64,000 nucleotides of DNA from Cohnella ginsengisoli. GTDB taxonomy: Bacteria > Bacillota > Bacilli > Paenibacillales > Paenibacillaceae. Under the pieces are notes generated by a model, which did no database searches, was not told the DNA's origin, and saw only the letters and a list, made by a program, of their open reading frames with translations. Made by a program: the position numbers and the translations under genes. The stretch covers positions 161,868 through 225,867 of the forward strand of contig NZ_JAPDHZ010000002.1 in assembly GCF_029525555.1 (NCBI RefSeq), in the 5' to 3' direction. Below are positions 26,724 through 36,768 of this stretch, piece by piece (the stretch's first letter is position 1; every line of letters starts with the position of its first letter).

Positions 26724-27496
26724 TGAATCCCGATCACTCCATAGTCAACGGCCGAATAGGAAGTCCGTACGCGCCGGAACCCGTGCCGTTCGAATTCGCC
26801 GCTCGTCTTGTGGTCCTTCAGCACGACAGCTCGGCGGGCTACCCGCCGAGCCTCCGCGATCGCCTCCGCGGCGAGGGACCTGTCCTCCGCGTAAGCCCGG
26901 AGCGGTCTTAAAGAAGCCGAACCGAGAACGGGCTTCGCGAACATCGGGTCGAAGTATACGATGTCCGCGCTGCAGTCTTGCATGACGCGCAGCGCCTGCA
27001 AGTGCTCGCCATGCATCACGTTCACCCTGCGCATGGCCTCGTCGAGCTCGGGCATTCCGCTTTCGTACGACTTCAGCCCTTCTCTAACGATCATGAACAG
27101 AATGCGCGACGCTTCGATGGCCGTCACGTTGCCATCCGCGCCGGCGGCGTATGACAGAACGAGCGCGTCGGCGCCGAGACCCGCCGTGCAATCGACGACG
27201 ACGTCGCCCCGCCTCACGCCCGACGCTTCGACGAGCGCGTCGCCGCCGCCCTCGAGCAGCCGCTTGACCCTGATCTGCGCCATGCTCGGATGGTAGAAGA
27301 GCGGCTCCGCGCCGTCCGCCGCGAACCGCAAGCCTTGCGGCCCCGCGACAAGGATGCCGCTGGCGGCATCCGGGTACTTGCGGGCGAGCCCTGCCAGCGT
27401 CTCGCGGCGCCGGTCGGCGAAGCGGCAGCCGAGCTCGTCCGCCAGCCCGCGAGCGTATGCGCCCAGCGCCGCGTCCGGCTTTTCCGCGGTCGTCAC
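26720..27496 (-). CDS. RsmJ-like class I SAM-dependent methyltransferase
   Basis: A 258-residue protein of the RsmJ (DUF548) type, which in enterobacteria methylates G1516 of 16S rRNA. Motif I is VVDCTAGLGADALVLS and motif IV is IVYFDPMFAKP. The N-terminal segment IVTTAEKPDAALGAYARGLA is also typical. The start is not certain: GTG 27496 has GGTGATG eight bases upstream within the end of mutL, and a TTG at 27502 is an alternative. The open frame extends far upstream but only as mutL shadow. It is between mutL and miaA, overlapping miaA by four bases. Confidence 0.8.
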   Translation of the reverse strand: MTTAEKPDAALGAYARGLADELGCRFADRRRETLAGLARKYPDAASGILVAGPQGLRFAADGAEPLFYHPSMAQIRVKRLLEGGGDALVEASGVRRGDVVVDCTAGLGADALVLSYAAGADGNVTAIEASRILFMIVREGLKSYESGMPELDEAMRRVNVMHGEHLQALRVMQDCSADIVYFDPMFAKPVLGSASLRPLRAYAEDRSLAAEAIAEARRVARRAVVLKDHKTSGEFERHGFRRVRTSYSAVDYGVIGIQ

Positions 27497-27498
27497 GA

Positions 27499-29578
27499 TC
27501 AAGACATCACCCGCTTGAACATTTTCTCGAGCTCGTACGTCGTGAAGCTGACGACGATGGGCCGACCGTGCGGACAGGTATACGGCTGCTTGCAAGCGGC
27601 CAGCCTGCGAAGCAGCGTCTCGCCTGCTTCGCGCGTCAGCGCCTGGTTGGCCTTGATCGAAGCTTTGCAGGAGCACAGGATCGCCGCTTTCTCGCGGATC
27701 TTGTGAAGATCGATGCCCCGCTCCTTCAAGATCCACTCCGCCATCTCCCGCACGATGTCCGCCTCGTCCCCTTCCGGGAGCCAGTGCGGCACGGCCCGTA
27801 CGATAAAGGTATTGCCCCCGAAGTCTTCGAGATATACGCCCGCGAGTTCGAACCAGGGGAGCTTGCCTCGGATGGCCGCATACTCGTCCGGCGCGAACGA
27901 CAGCGTGACCGGGAGCAGCAGCTCCTGGCTCGCGGCCGCCGGATCGCCGAATTTCTCGTAATAGATCTCGTAATGGATGCGCTCGTGCGCGGCATGCTGA
28001 TCGATCAGGTACAAGCCGCCGTCGTTCTGGGCGACGATGTACGTGCCGTGCAGCTGGCCGATCCAATAGAGCTCGGGAAACTCGGGCTTCGTATCCGCGG
28101 CGGCGGCGCCGAACGCCGCCCGCCACACTTGATCGGGGAGCTTGCCCGGCTGCTGCCCCCTGCTCCTGTCGTTCCATGGATCGCGCACCGGCGCGGCATA
28201 GCCGCCGTCGGCCGGACGCGATTCGCGAACCGCATTCTGGCGCGGGCCGGGAGAAGGAGCAACGGAGGGCGGAGCGTACGGCGGTCGGCTGGCGGCGCTG
28301 TCCCGTTTTCTTTCCCCGTATCCGGATAAAGTTGAATCCGCATCTATTATTAATGCGGACGATTCGAGCGTCTGACGGCCCTCTGCAGGCCAATTCGGAC
28401 CGGTCCCGTTTGCCTCGCTGCTCGCAGAAGCCTCCGGTCGGGCTGCCTGCGTTTGTTCGGCGTCCGTACGCGAATCGCTCTGATGCGCCGCGGGTTTCGC
28501 TTCGACAGGCGGTAGCTGGAACCGGATCTGCTCCTGCTGCCAGGTCTCGGGCTTCGGCTTGCGAACGGCCGTGCCCGAAGGGATATAGGCGTAGGTCTCG
28601 AGCGCCTGCTTGACGGCCGCCTCGACGAACGCGCGCAACTCGGTTTCTTTGCTGAAGCGGACCTCGAGCTTGGCGGGGTGAACGTTCACGTCAAGAAGAG
28701 ACGGATGCATCCGCAGGTGCAGCACGGACAACGGATAACGATTGATCGGCAGCAGCGTATGATAGGCCTGAAGCAGCGGCTGGACGACGGCCGGACTGCG
28801 CACAAACCTTCCGTTGACGATGATCGTCACCGCGGTTCGGCTCGCGCGCGTCTCGATCGGCATGGCGGTAAGGCCGGACAGCGAAAAATCGGGGCCGTCA
28901 GCCTGAACCTCCAGCATCGCCTTGGCGGGTCCCGTGCCGTAGATGGCGGCGACGACCTGCCGCAGATCGCCGTTCCCCGGCGTCCGTAAAAGGACGGTGC
29001 CATTGTGCGAGAACGTAAACGCGACGTCCGGACGCGCGAGCGCCTGCCTGTAAACGACATCGGACAAATGCGACAGCTCCGTCTGGATCGTGCGCATGTA
29101 TTTGAGCCGGGCCGGCGTGTTGTAAAAAAAGCTCCTTGACGGACATGTCCGTGCCTTTCGGGGAGGCCGCGTCCTCGTGGCGCTTGACCGTACCGCCCTC
29201 GATCTCGAGCAGCCGGCCGAGGCCGCCCGATTCGGAGGCGCTCAGGCAGCGGACTTTGGCGACGGACGCGATACTCGGCAGGGCTTCGCCCCGGAAGCCG
29301 AGCGTCGAGATCTGGAACAGGTCTCGTCCGCTCGCGATCTTGCTCGTTGCGTGGCGCTGGAAGGCGACGAGCAGGTCGTCCGATTGGATGCCCGCCCCGT
29401 CGTCCACGACCCGAATCAACGATAGACCGCCCTCCTCCGCGGTAATGTCGACGTGCTTGGCGCCGGCGTCCACCGCGTTTTCGATCAGCTCCTTGAGCAC
29501 GGAAGCCGGACGCTCGACGACCTCGCCCGCCGCGATCTGATTCGATAGATGCTCGTCCAGCTGAATGATGATCCCCAT
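27499..29578 (-). CDS. mutL: DNA mismatch repair protein MutL, frameshifted
   Basis: A restored 692-residue MutL. GHKL ATPase motifs are IAAGEVVERPASVLKELIEN, RVVDDGAGI and STLGFRGEALPSIASV. The C-terminal endonuclease motif DQHAAHERIHYE and the zinc-site elements near CSCKASIKA and CPHGRP mark it as the nicking type. A run of seven A at 29124-29130 (T on the coding strand) shifts the frame after VKELF. Dropping one base restores YNTPARLKYMRTIQTEL, the conserved motif. ATG 29578 has GGGGGGA upstream. The central region (about residues 335-460) is a low-complexity linker. Functional in the source organism almost certainly. Confidence 0.95.
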
Positions 29579-29613
29579 ATTCGTCCCCCCTTCCTTGCTT
29601 TAGGCAGCGGTCG

Positions 29614-31050
29614 TTAAGCCGCGGAATCGTACAGCGTGACCGTGCCGTCGCCTACTGCCGCCCAGGTCAGATTGGCGAACCACTTGGACAGCAGCCGCAC
29701 GTCGATGTAGCTGACGCCGTTTTTGACGATGACGTGGCTGTCCGAAGCGTTAAGCCGATGCGTCGTTCCGGCCTTGTCGAGCACGATCTGACGGGCTTTG
29801 GCATCGTAGCTCAGCTTCGCTTCGGAGGCGACGGCCCCCAGCTTCGAGCTAATGTACCAGACGCCGTTTTTCTTGATGACGGAGCCGGCGTCGGCCGTGC
29901 GAATGCCGTTGACAACGAGCGCGCCTCTCCCGACGGTCAGCCTGACGTCCCCGCCTCCGGCAAGCCGATAAGCCGCAAGCAGCTGCTGGAGACTTCCCGT
30001 GACGGCCACGTCGGGCGTCAGTCCGACCTTGTCCACCTTTTTGCCGCCCGGTGTCTTGTACTCTTGCACGGTCACCTTGAGCGTGCCGCCCGACGCGACG
30101 GGGATGAGCTGCTGGATGACGCCTTTGCCGTACGTCTTCGTGCCGACCAGCTTCGCGACGCCATATTCCTGCAGCGCGCCGGACAGCAGCTCCGTCGCGC
30201 TCGCGCTGCCGCCGTCGACGAGAATATATACGGGATAGCCGCGCTTCTCGCCGTGCAGCTCGATCGGCGTGTCCTTGCCGTCGCGGTCGGCCACGTGCGC
30301 CAGGATGCCGTCGGCGACGAACAGCGCGCCGATCTGCTGGGCCTGGTCCACGTAGCCGCCACCGTTGCCGCGCAGGTCGACGACGAGGGAAGTCATTCCC
30401 TGCCCTTCAAGAAATTGCAGCTGCGTTTTGAACTTGGCGGCGGCATCTGCGGAGAACGAATCCAAGCGCAGGTAGCCGACGCCGGCGCCCATCAGGCGCG
30501 ACGTCGCGACCGGCAGCTGCATCGAAGTCCTCGAGACCAAAAACTGCAGCTTGACCATCCCTCGCTTGACGCCGACGTTAACGGTCGTGCCTTCCTTGCC
30601 TGCGGCCATGACCTGGATCGCGTCGATCGACTTGCCGGCGGTCGGCGCGCCGTCGATCGAGACGAGCGCGTCGCCCGGCATCAGTCCGGCCTTGAAGGCC
30701 GGGCTGTCCGGCACGACGTCCTCCAGGTACGTGATCCCGTCGTCCTGCGACATGACGATGCCGATGCCGACGAACGACTGGTTGATCGCGTTGGAGAAGC
30801 TTTGCAGCTCTTCCGGGGAAAAATATTGCGTGTACGGATCGTCAAGCGAGCCGATCATCGCTTCGATCCCGGACTCGTTCAGTTTATCGTCCGTAGGCTT
30901 GCTGATATGGTACTCTTCCAGCAGCTGGCGCACTTCGTTTACTTGGTCCTGGGTAGCGGCGCCGGCGACGGCCGGCAGCCATAGGACGGACAATGCCAGA
31001 CACAAAGCCGTCTTGAGCAGCTTGCCCGCCGTTCCTTTTTGTTTTCTCAA
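29614..31050 (-). CDS. S41 family carboxyl-terminal processing peptidase with copper-amine-oxidase-like domain
   Basis: A secreted serine protease of 478 residues. A signal peptide (TALCLALSVLWLPAVAGAAT) is followed by a CtpA-type N-terminal region, a PDZ domain (VVPDSPAFKAGLMPGDALVSI) and the S41 core with catalytic Ser in DGGSASATELLSG and Lys in GTKTYGKGVIQQ. The C-terminal 100 residues are a copper-amine-oxidase N-terminal-like repeat (IDVRLLSKWFANLTW), common in Paenibacillaceae wall proteins. The start is TTG 31050, three bases past the mutS stop, with GGGGA upstream; TTG 31056 is an alternative. Coupling to mutS is unusual. Confidence 0.88.
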   Translation of the reverse strand: MRKQKGTAGKLLKTALCLALSVLWLPAVAGAATQDQVNEVRQLLEEYHISKPTDDKLNESGIEAMIGSLDDPYTQYFSPEELQSFSNAINQSFVGIGIVMSQDDGITYLEDVVPDSPAFKAGLMPGDALVSIDGAPTAGKSIDAIQVMAAGKEGTTVNVGVKRGMVKLQFLVSRTSMQLPVATSRLMGAGVGYLRLDSFSADAAAKFKTQLQFLEGQGMTSLVVDLRGNGGGYVDQAQQIGALFVADGILAHVADRDGKDTPIELHGEKRGYPVYILVDGGSASATELLSGALQEYGVAKLVGTKTYGKGVIQQLIPVASGGTLKVTVQEYKTPGGKKVDKVGLTPDVAVTGSLQQLLAAYRLAGGGDVRLTVGRGALVVNGIRTADAGSVIKKNGVWYISSKLGAVASEAKLSYDAKARQIVLDKAGTTHRLNASDSHVIVKNGVSYIDVRLLSKWFANLTWAAVGDGTVTLYDSAA

Positions 31051-31052
31051 AT

Positions 31053-33785
31053 TCAATCCCCTTTTCCGATCAGTTGATTGCGCGCGTCGTTCAGCCATTC
31101 CAGCGCCTGCAGCGGCGTCATGCGCATGACGTCGAGCTTGCGCATCTTGTCGAGCAGCTTGTCGGCCTCGGACGGCCTCGCCTTCGCCGACTTCGCTTCG
31201 GCCGCGGCAGCGGCTTCTTCGAACATCGACAGCTGTTGGATGCCCGCGACCGCTGCCGTCAATTCGGTCGGCTCGCGCTCGGCGACAGACGCAGGGGCCG
31301 CTTGCGCCGGCAGCGACGCTGCCGCGGCATACGTCGGGACCGAAGCCGGCGAAGGAACGGCGCCGTCGGGCGCGCTCTCCGTTCGGCTCGGCGTCGCGCC
31401 GGCGGCTTCGAGCAATCCGTACGCTCTCTGGACGATCGAATCCGGCAAGCCGGCGAGCTGCGCGCAGTAAATGCCATAGCTGGAATCCGCCGCGCCGGCC
31501 ACGAGCTTGCGAAGGAACGTGACGCCGTCCGCGCTTTCCTTGACGGCCATGCAGCCGTTGCGAAGACCGCCGAGCGTCTCTTCCAGGTGGGCCAGCTCGT
31601 GGTAATGCGTGGAGACGAGCGCCTTGCAGCCGATCCGGTCGTGCACGTATTCGATGACGGATTGGGCGATCGCCATGCCCTCGTCCGTAGAAGTGCCTCG
31701 GCCGAGCTCGTCGATGATAACCAAGCTGCGCTCCGTTGCCTGTTCGGTCATGATCTGGATGTCTTTCATTTCCACCATGAACGTGCTCTGCCCGCCAACG
31801 AGATCGTCGGCCGCGCCGATCCGCGTGAAGATGCGGTCGACCATCGGCAGCTCGGCGCGGGCCGCAGGGACGAAGCAGCCGATCTGGGCCATGATGCAGA
31901 TCATCGCGACCTGCCGCATATACGTGCTCTTGCCCGCCATGTTCGGACCCGTGATGAGCAGGATCGGACCGCCTTCGCGCGTAAGCGAAGCGTCGTTCAA
32001 GATGTAGGCGCTCCCTTCGGTGACGGCTTCCACGACGGGATGCCGGCCGCCCGATACGTTCAGATCGTAGCCTTCGCTCCAGGTCGGCCTGACGTAACGC
32101 CGCTCCGCGCTGACCTCTGCAAGCGACTGCAGGACATCGAGGCTCGCCACGCGTTCGGCCAGCTGCTGCAGCCTGGGGATATGAAGGGCGATCTCGTCGC
32201 GCAGGGCGGCGAACAGTTCGTACTCCAGGTCCACCATACGCTCCTCAGCCTCGAGGATGAGCGATTCCTTCTCCTTCAGTTCCGGCGTGACGTAGCGCTC
32301 GGCGTTGGCCAGCGTCTGCTTGCGCTCGTACCGGCCCTCGGGCAGCGTGCCGAGATTGGCGCGCGTTACCTCGAGGTAGTACCCGAACACTTTGTTGAAG
32401 CCGATCTTAAGCGACTTGATGCCCGTCGCCTCGCGCTCCCGCCGCTCGAGCTCGGCGATCCAGGTCTTCCCGTTCTTGCTCGCCTCGCGAAGCTCGTCAA
32501 GCCGCTCGTGGAAACCGGGCCGAATCAGTCCGCCCTCGCGCACCGACACCGGCGGCTCTGCCGCGATCGCGTCCGCGATCGAAAGCGCCAGATCCTCGCA
32601 GGCATCGAGCGACCGCGACAAGGCGGATAGCGGTCCGGAGCCTAGCTCCGCGCAAATGGCCTTGAGCGCCGGAATGCGCGAGAGCGACGCCCCGAGCGCG
32701 TTCAGGTCGCGCGCGTTGGCCGTGCCGTAGGCGATCCGTCCGACCAGCCGCTCCAGGTCGTAAATCTCCGACAGCGCGGCGCGCAGGTCCTCGCGCAGCA
32801 TCCAGTTGCCGTGCAGCGCCTCGACGGCGTCAAGCCGCTCGTCAGCCGCATCCCGGTCGAGCAGCGGCTGATCGATCCACCGCTTCAGCTGGCGCGCGCC
32901 CATCGCCGTGCGCGTGCGGTCGAGCAGCCACAGCAGCGAGCCCTTGCGCGCGCGGTCCCGCACCGTTTCGGTCAGCTCGAGGTTGCGCCGCGTGAAGGCG
33001 TCGAGCGCCATGAATTGCTGCGGATCGTAGCTTTTGACCGCCCGCACGTGGGCAAGCGACCGCTTTTGCGTCTCGCCGAGATATTCGGCGAGGCGAGCGA
33101 CGGCCAGCTTTCTCACCGGCTCGTGCCTGTCCCACCGCTCTTCGGGGAACTGTTCGGCTAATCGTTCGCCCGGCTCTTGCGCCTGCGACCTGACCGTCGT
33201 CACCAGCGCTCTGCCCGACGCACGGGACGCCTCTTCCAAAATAGCGAGCGCCCGCTCGTCGCCGACGGCCTCGGAGGGCCGATAGACGTTCAGCTCGTTT
33301 TTAACCGGCTCCGCGGAAGCTGCGAACGAAGTCACGTACATCTCGCCGGTCGTCAGATCGCATGCCGCGAGTCCGAATCGGCCTGCGAGCTCGGCGGCGC
33401 CGACGATAAAGTTGTTCGCGCCGCTCGCGAGCGACTTCGTCTCCATCACGGTGCCGGGCGTGACGATGCGCACGATCTCGCGCCTCACGACGCCCTTGGC
33501 CGCCTTGGGATCCTCCACTTGCTCGCAAATCGCGACCTTGTAGCCTTTGTCAACCAGCCTTGCTATGTAACCTTCTGCCGAATGATGGGGGACGCCGCAC
33601 ATCGGAATGCGCTCTTCCTGCCCCGCCCCCCTGCCGGTCAGCGTAATCTCCAGCTCGCGGGACGCCGTAAGCGCGTCTTCGAAAAACATTTCATAGAAAT
33701 CGCCCAGGCGGAAAAACAAAAGGGCATCCTTCGCCTCTTCCTTCACGGACAAATACTGCTGCATCATCGGGGTATAGCCGGCCAT
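31053..33785 (-). CDS. mutS: DNA mismatch repair protein MutS
   Basis: A 910-residue MutS. The mismatch-reading motif is LFFRLGDFYEMFFEDA (Phe-x-Glu), Walker A is ITGPNMAGKSTYMRQV, Walker B is LVIIDELGRGTSTDEG, and the helix-turn-helix dimer region follows. A Pro/Ala/Ser-rich insert near residues 815-850 precedes a C-terminal tail ending NDARNQLIGKGD that fits the tetramer/beta-clamp region. The start is ATG 33785 (MAGYTPMMQQYL), with GGAGG five bases upstream. Part of the conserved cotE-mutS-mutL neighbourhood. Confidence 0.97.
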   Translation of the reverse strand: MAGYTPMMQQYLSVKEEAKDALLFFRLGDFYEMFFEDALTASRELEITLTGRGAGQEERIPMCGVPHHSAEGYIARLVDKGYKVAICEQVEDPKAAKGVVRREIVRIVTPGTVMETKSLASGANNFIVGAAELAGRFGLAACDLTTGEMYVTSFAASAEPVKNELNVYRPSEAVGDERALAILEEASRASGRALVTTVRSQAQEPGERLAEQFPEERWDRHEPVRKLAVARLAEYLGETQKRSLAHVRAVKSYDPQQFMALDAFTRRNLELTETVRDRARKGSLLWLLDRTRTAMGARQLKRWIDQPLLDRDAADERLDAVEALHGNWMLREDLRAALSEIYDLERLVGRIAYGTANARDLNALGASLSRIPALKAICAELGSGPLSALSRSLDACEDLALSIADAIAAEPPVSVREGGLIRPGFHERLDELREASKNGKTWIAELERREREATGIKSLKIGFNKVFGYYLEVTRANLGTLPEGRYERKQTLANAERYVTPELKEKESLILEAEERMVDLEYELFAALRDEIALHIPRLQQLAERVASLDVLQSLAEVSAERRYVRPTWSEGYDLNVSGGRHPVVEAVTEGSAYILNDASLTREGGPILLITGPNMAGKSTYMRQVAMICIMAQIGCFVPAARAELPMVDRIFTRIGAADDLVGGQSTFMVEMKDIQIMTEQATERSLVIIDELGRGTSTDEGMAIAQSVIEYVHDRIGCKALVSTHYHELAHLEETLGGLRNGCMAVKESADGVTFLRKLVAGAADSSYGIYCAQLAGLPDSIVQRAYGLLEAAGATPSRTESAPDGAVPSPASVPTYAAAASLPAQAAPASVAEREPTELTAAVAGIQQLSMFEEAAAAAEAKSAKARPSEADKLLDKMRKLDVMRMTPLQALEWLNDARNQLIGKGD

Positions 33786-33903
33786 AGAATCCTCCAATTT
33801 GTCGCACTGAACTCATCCATCTATTATACCAAGCTTTGCGAGGTTCGTCGTGGTCGGCACGGAAACTGGCAGAAACTAGGGGCGACAGGCTTTGCACGCA
33901 TCG

Positions 33904-33943
33904 AAAAAAGCGGCCGCGCGCCCGCCGGCCGCCTGCCGCTTTA
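33904..33943 (-). terminator. Terminator downstream of the amidoligase-like gene
   Basis: On the minus strand AAAGCGGC and GCCGCTTT pair around a GC-rich inner loop, followed by a T run. It separates cotE/amidoligase transcription from mutS. Confidence 0.6.
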
Positions 33944-34311
33944 GCGATGCCCAAACGCATTCTAGCAAGTGCTGCCCTGCAAAAGTACACTATCCAAGAC
34001 CGAATATGGCGGGTTTTTGCGATCTATCGCGCAAAAGTGCATGGCAGCGTTCCCCTAAGAGCGAGAGCCTGTTCGTTTCGGGTGAAAATCCTGCACGATT
34101 GCGCGATAGGCGGAGCGAAGAGAGAGCTTAGCTCGATCATGTACTTACGCACGATAGAAATCCCTCTTCGGTTTCATACTGGCAAAAAGCCTATCGATCG
34201 GCAAGACGCATGCTGTGCAAGTTTGAAATCCAAGCGCTTACGATTTGAGGACTGCATGACGCGGACGATGGCCAATCCTTTCGACGAACTTAGCCATGCA
34301 AGGTCATGCCT
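33944..34311. other. Intergenic region upstream of mutS, probable interspersed repeat
   Basis: About 370 bases with no supported gene; several plus-strand reading frames here lack ribosome binding sites and family features. Base composition is lower in GC than the flanks. It contains the inverted repeat at 34022-34110 and near-copies of CAAAAGTGCA/CAAAAGTACA, suggesting a decayed interspersed element. Confidence 0.5.
34022..34110. repeat. Long imperfect inverted repeat
   Basis: ATCTATCGCGCAAAAGTGCA (34022-34041) and TGCACGATTGCGCGATAGG (34092-34110) are near reverse complements, with about 50 bases between them. A smaller dyad (TTTTTGCG / CGCGCAAAA) overlaps the left arm. This resembles a REP-like or non-autonomous element, but only one copy is visible in the window. 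Confidence 0.45.
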
Positions 34312-35842
34312 TCACTCCAGAATCCGCCACCTGCGCCGGATATCCTCGCTCTCGTCCCATACTTTGCCGGCCTCGATCGCGTCGAAAAGAAAGCCGATCG
34401 CCTCGCCGTGCCTCGCGTAAGCCGGCAGCGATTCGAGCGCGCCGCGGACCGTTGCGGCCGCCCGCCGCAGCGGCGCCAGCCGCCCTTCGTAGAAGGCGTC
34501 GCGCAGCGCGTCGTCATCGAGCGGGCGGCTGCCCCTTAGCTCGCGCGAGTGCTCCACGGCCAGCTTCGCGAGCGACAATACGCCGAGCGCGAGCCGCGGC
34601 GACACGAGCCAGCTCGGCGGCGTCCGGTATTCGAAGCCGCCGTGCGACTTCGTCCGGACGTCGCCGAGCGCGCCGTAGCGCGGCCGACGACGTCCGGCGC
34701 CGTTCGGCTCGAGCAGGCGCAGCGGCAGCGCGAGCGCGTTGTCGAGCGCCCGCAGGCGCTCGGCCGTAAGGGCAATGCCGCTGAAGTGCAGGTGCCCGCC
34801 CAGCGGCAAGCCCTTGACCGGCGCGGCGCCCGCGCGCCAGCGCAGTCCGGCGCCGGCCGTCCGCGCGGACGCTTCCTGAAGCAGGCGCCGGATGCGCTGC
34901 GCGAGCGCGGCGGGGTCCCGCGACGGCCTGGGCCGCAGCTCGGCAAGCGGCCATCGCTGCACGCCCCGCACGACGACCGAGTCGCTGCCGGTCCGCTCCC
35001 CCGGACCGAAGTACCGTGATGCCGGCACGACCCTTCCCGCGCCCGTGAGCATGACGAATTCCGGATCCGCGCCGATGAGCGCTTCCGGCGTGCCGCCCGC
35101 CGCCTCTTCCGCCCATCGCGCCGCGAATGCGGACGCCGCCTCGGCCAGACTGCGCGCCCCCCCCTCGTCGGGTTCTCCGATCGCTATGTCCAAGCCGACG
35201 ATGACCCCCTCGGCGCCCCGCCCCGTCGATCTGCCAGGTCACCGTACCGAGCTCGAGCCCGAGCGCATAGATCGCGCGAGCGGAAGCTCTGCCCAGCCGG
35301 CGGGCAAGCACTCGTCCGGACGCATGCTCCCCCGGCTCCGGCCGGACAATGGGCGCCTCCAGGCCGAAGACGGTGACGACGTACGTTTGCGACGGAGCGC
35401 TAAGCGTCCCCGGCGCGCCGACGCGCCGGCGCCAGCCTGCGCTCCCGCCGTTCGCGCCGCCGCTTTGAAGCGCCGCGGCCAGACCCTCGCGCGCGAGCCG
35501 CCGTTCGAGCTCCGCGGCCGACAGAGAACCGACCTCGCCGGCCGCCGCGTTCCAGGTCCAAGTCCCGGCATGTCCCGCATCCGCGGCTCCCTTCGAACGC
35601 GCGAAGCCCGTCCTTTCGCCCGACAAGCGCACGATCACGTCAGAAGGACCCGGCCGGCTGTCGGCGCCTAGACGCTTCAGTCCGGCCGCCGCGAGCAGCG
35701 CGCCGACCGCGCCCTTGCCGTCGACCCATACCGCCCCTCGCGCCGCCTGACGGCTATTGACGTGCCCTTCGCCAGCCGCCCAACCACCGTTTTCAAAGGA
35801 TCTTGCCGCGTTCATGCCGTACTTCGAGCCGGATTCACTCAT
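34312..35842 (-). CDS. Putative amidoligase (phage COOH-NH2 ligase-type) protein, frameshifted
   Basis: Restored length is about 509 residues. The C-terminal half matches the putative amidoligase/COOH-NH2 ligase type 2 domain. Key segments are GADPEFVMLTGAGRVVPAS, a metal-binding GGHLHFSG, and GGFEYRTPPSWLVSPRL. The fold is glutamine-synthetase/GCS-like and would form amide bonds on an unknown peptide or wall substrate. The N-terminal half has no recognised domain and is Ala/Gly/Arg-rich. The frame shifts around the C runs at 35216-35224; dropping one base joins WQIDGAGAEGVIVGLDIAIG. ATG 35842 has GGGGGGA upstream. Local GC is extreme. It lies between cotE and mutS, normally adjacent. Confidence 0.72.
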
Positions 35843-36091
35843 CGCCGTCCCCCCGAACAACACGGGAAGGGCCGTCCCGCCGACGGTTGTACGTCGAAAC
35901 CGGATGACCCTTCCCTGATTCTGTCCCTGTCCCCGCGCCGGGACCGCCGCCGGAACCGCGTACGGGCCGAAGCCCGAGCGATCCGCGCGATTTTACCGGC
36001 ATCAAGACGATTTTACCGAACGAAGCAGGCATCCGCCCTCGACACTTCCATCGCTTCTGCATAGACATAAGTATCGGCCGCGGCGGGCCGC

Positions 36092-36649
36092 TTACAGATC
36101 GTCTTCAAGCAGGTCGGCATCGAGGTCTTCGTAATCGCCGTCGTCCAATGCAAAGTCCGCGTCCTTGCCGTCTTCGAAGTAGTTCGGATCCACGACCACG
36201 CAAACTTTGGTTTCCGCGACCATCTCGACCGCGTATTCGCGCTCCACGCGAATAAGCACGGAAGTACCGCCTCCGCCGATCAACGCTTCCACGCAATTCG
36301 GTTCCTGCGTCGCATCCGCAGAGACCTCTTCCGTGGAGCTCCGATGACGGGGGTCTACATACGAGAGCGGCACGAGCTCCGAGTACGAGACCGTCTCCTT
36401 GGCGACGTCGGTCTGGGAGTTTTTGTCGTACGAATACCAGATATTGATATCGTAAGACCCGACCACTTCGATGCCGTCACCCGAACGAACCGCTTCGTAC
36501 TGGTGATTGATGATCCATGCCCCGAGAATGCTGGTGGGATGGTGCGGCGGCGTGACCGAATGGGTTATCGTCGAGAATTTGCGGCCCTTGCCGCAGACTG
36601 CCTTCGTGATGATTTCCCTTCGCTGCAGCCGTTTATCCGCGAGCGTCAT
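36092..36649 (-). CDS. cotE: Outer spore coat morphogenetic protein CotE
   Basis: A 185-residue CotE. Conserved segments are REIITKAVCGKGRKFS, HPTSILGAWIINHQYEA, YDINIWYSYDKNSQTDV, EPNCVEALI and EREYAVEMVAETKVCVVVDP (quoted within limits), with the acidic C-terminal tail that recruits other coat proteins. AGGAGG precedes ATG 36649; the earlier ATG at 36670 is less likely. In Bacillus cotE is next to mutS. Expression is expected in the mother cell (sigma E), but no promoter could be assigned with confidence. Confidence 0.93.
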   Translation of the reverse strand: MTLADKRLQRREIITKAVCGKGRKFSTITHSVTPPHHPTSILGAWIINHQYEAVRSGDGIEVVGSYDINIWYSYDKNSQTDVAKETVSYSELVPLSYVDPRHRSSTEEVSADATQEPNCVEALIGGGGTSVLIRVEREYAVEMVAETKVCVVVDPNYFEDGKDADFALDDGDYEDLDADLLEDDL

Positions 36650-36768
36650 GCAATGACCTCCTCCATACAATCAATTCAATTAAAGTCTATGCAGGACATT
36701 CGTCTAGAGTGACAAAAACGTATCCTTGCATGGACGCTTCGTCTCTATGATTGTATGCCGGTCCTTGT

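Noticed and set aside
33836..34420. A 194-codon plus-strand frame upstream of mutS
   Set aside because: It crosses a terminator, an inverted repeat and the 3' end of the amidoligase gene, and has no recognisable domain.
35835..36068. A small frame whose stop overlaps the amidoligase start
   Set aside because: The overlap is tempting, but there is no ribosome binding site and the composition is Gly/Arg/Pro-rich like other shadow frames in this GC-rich stretch.
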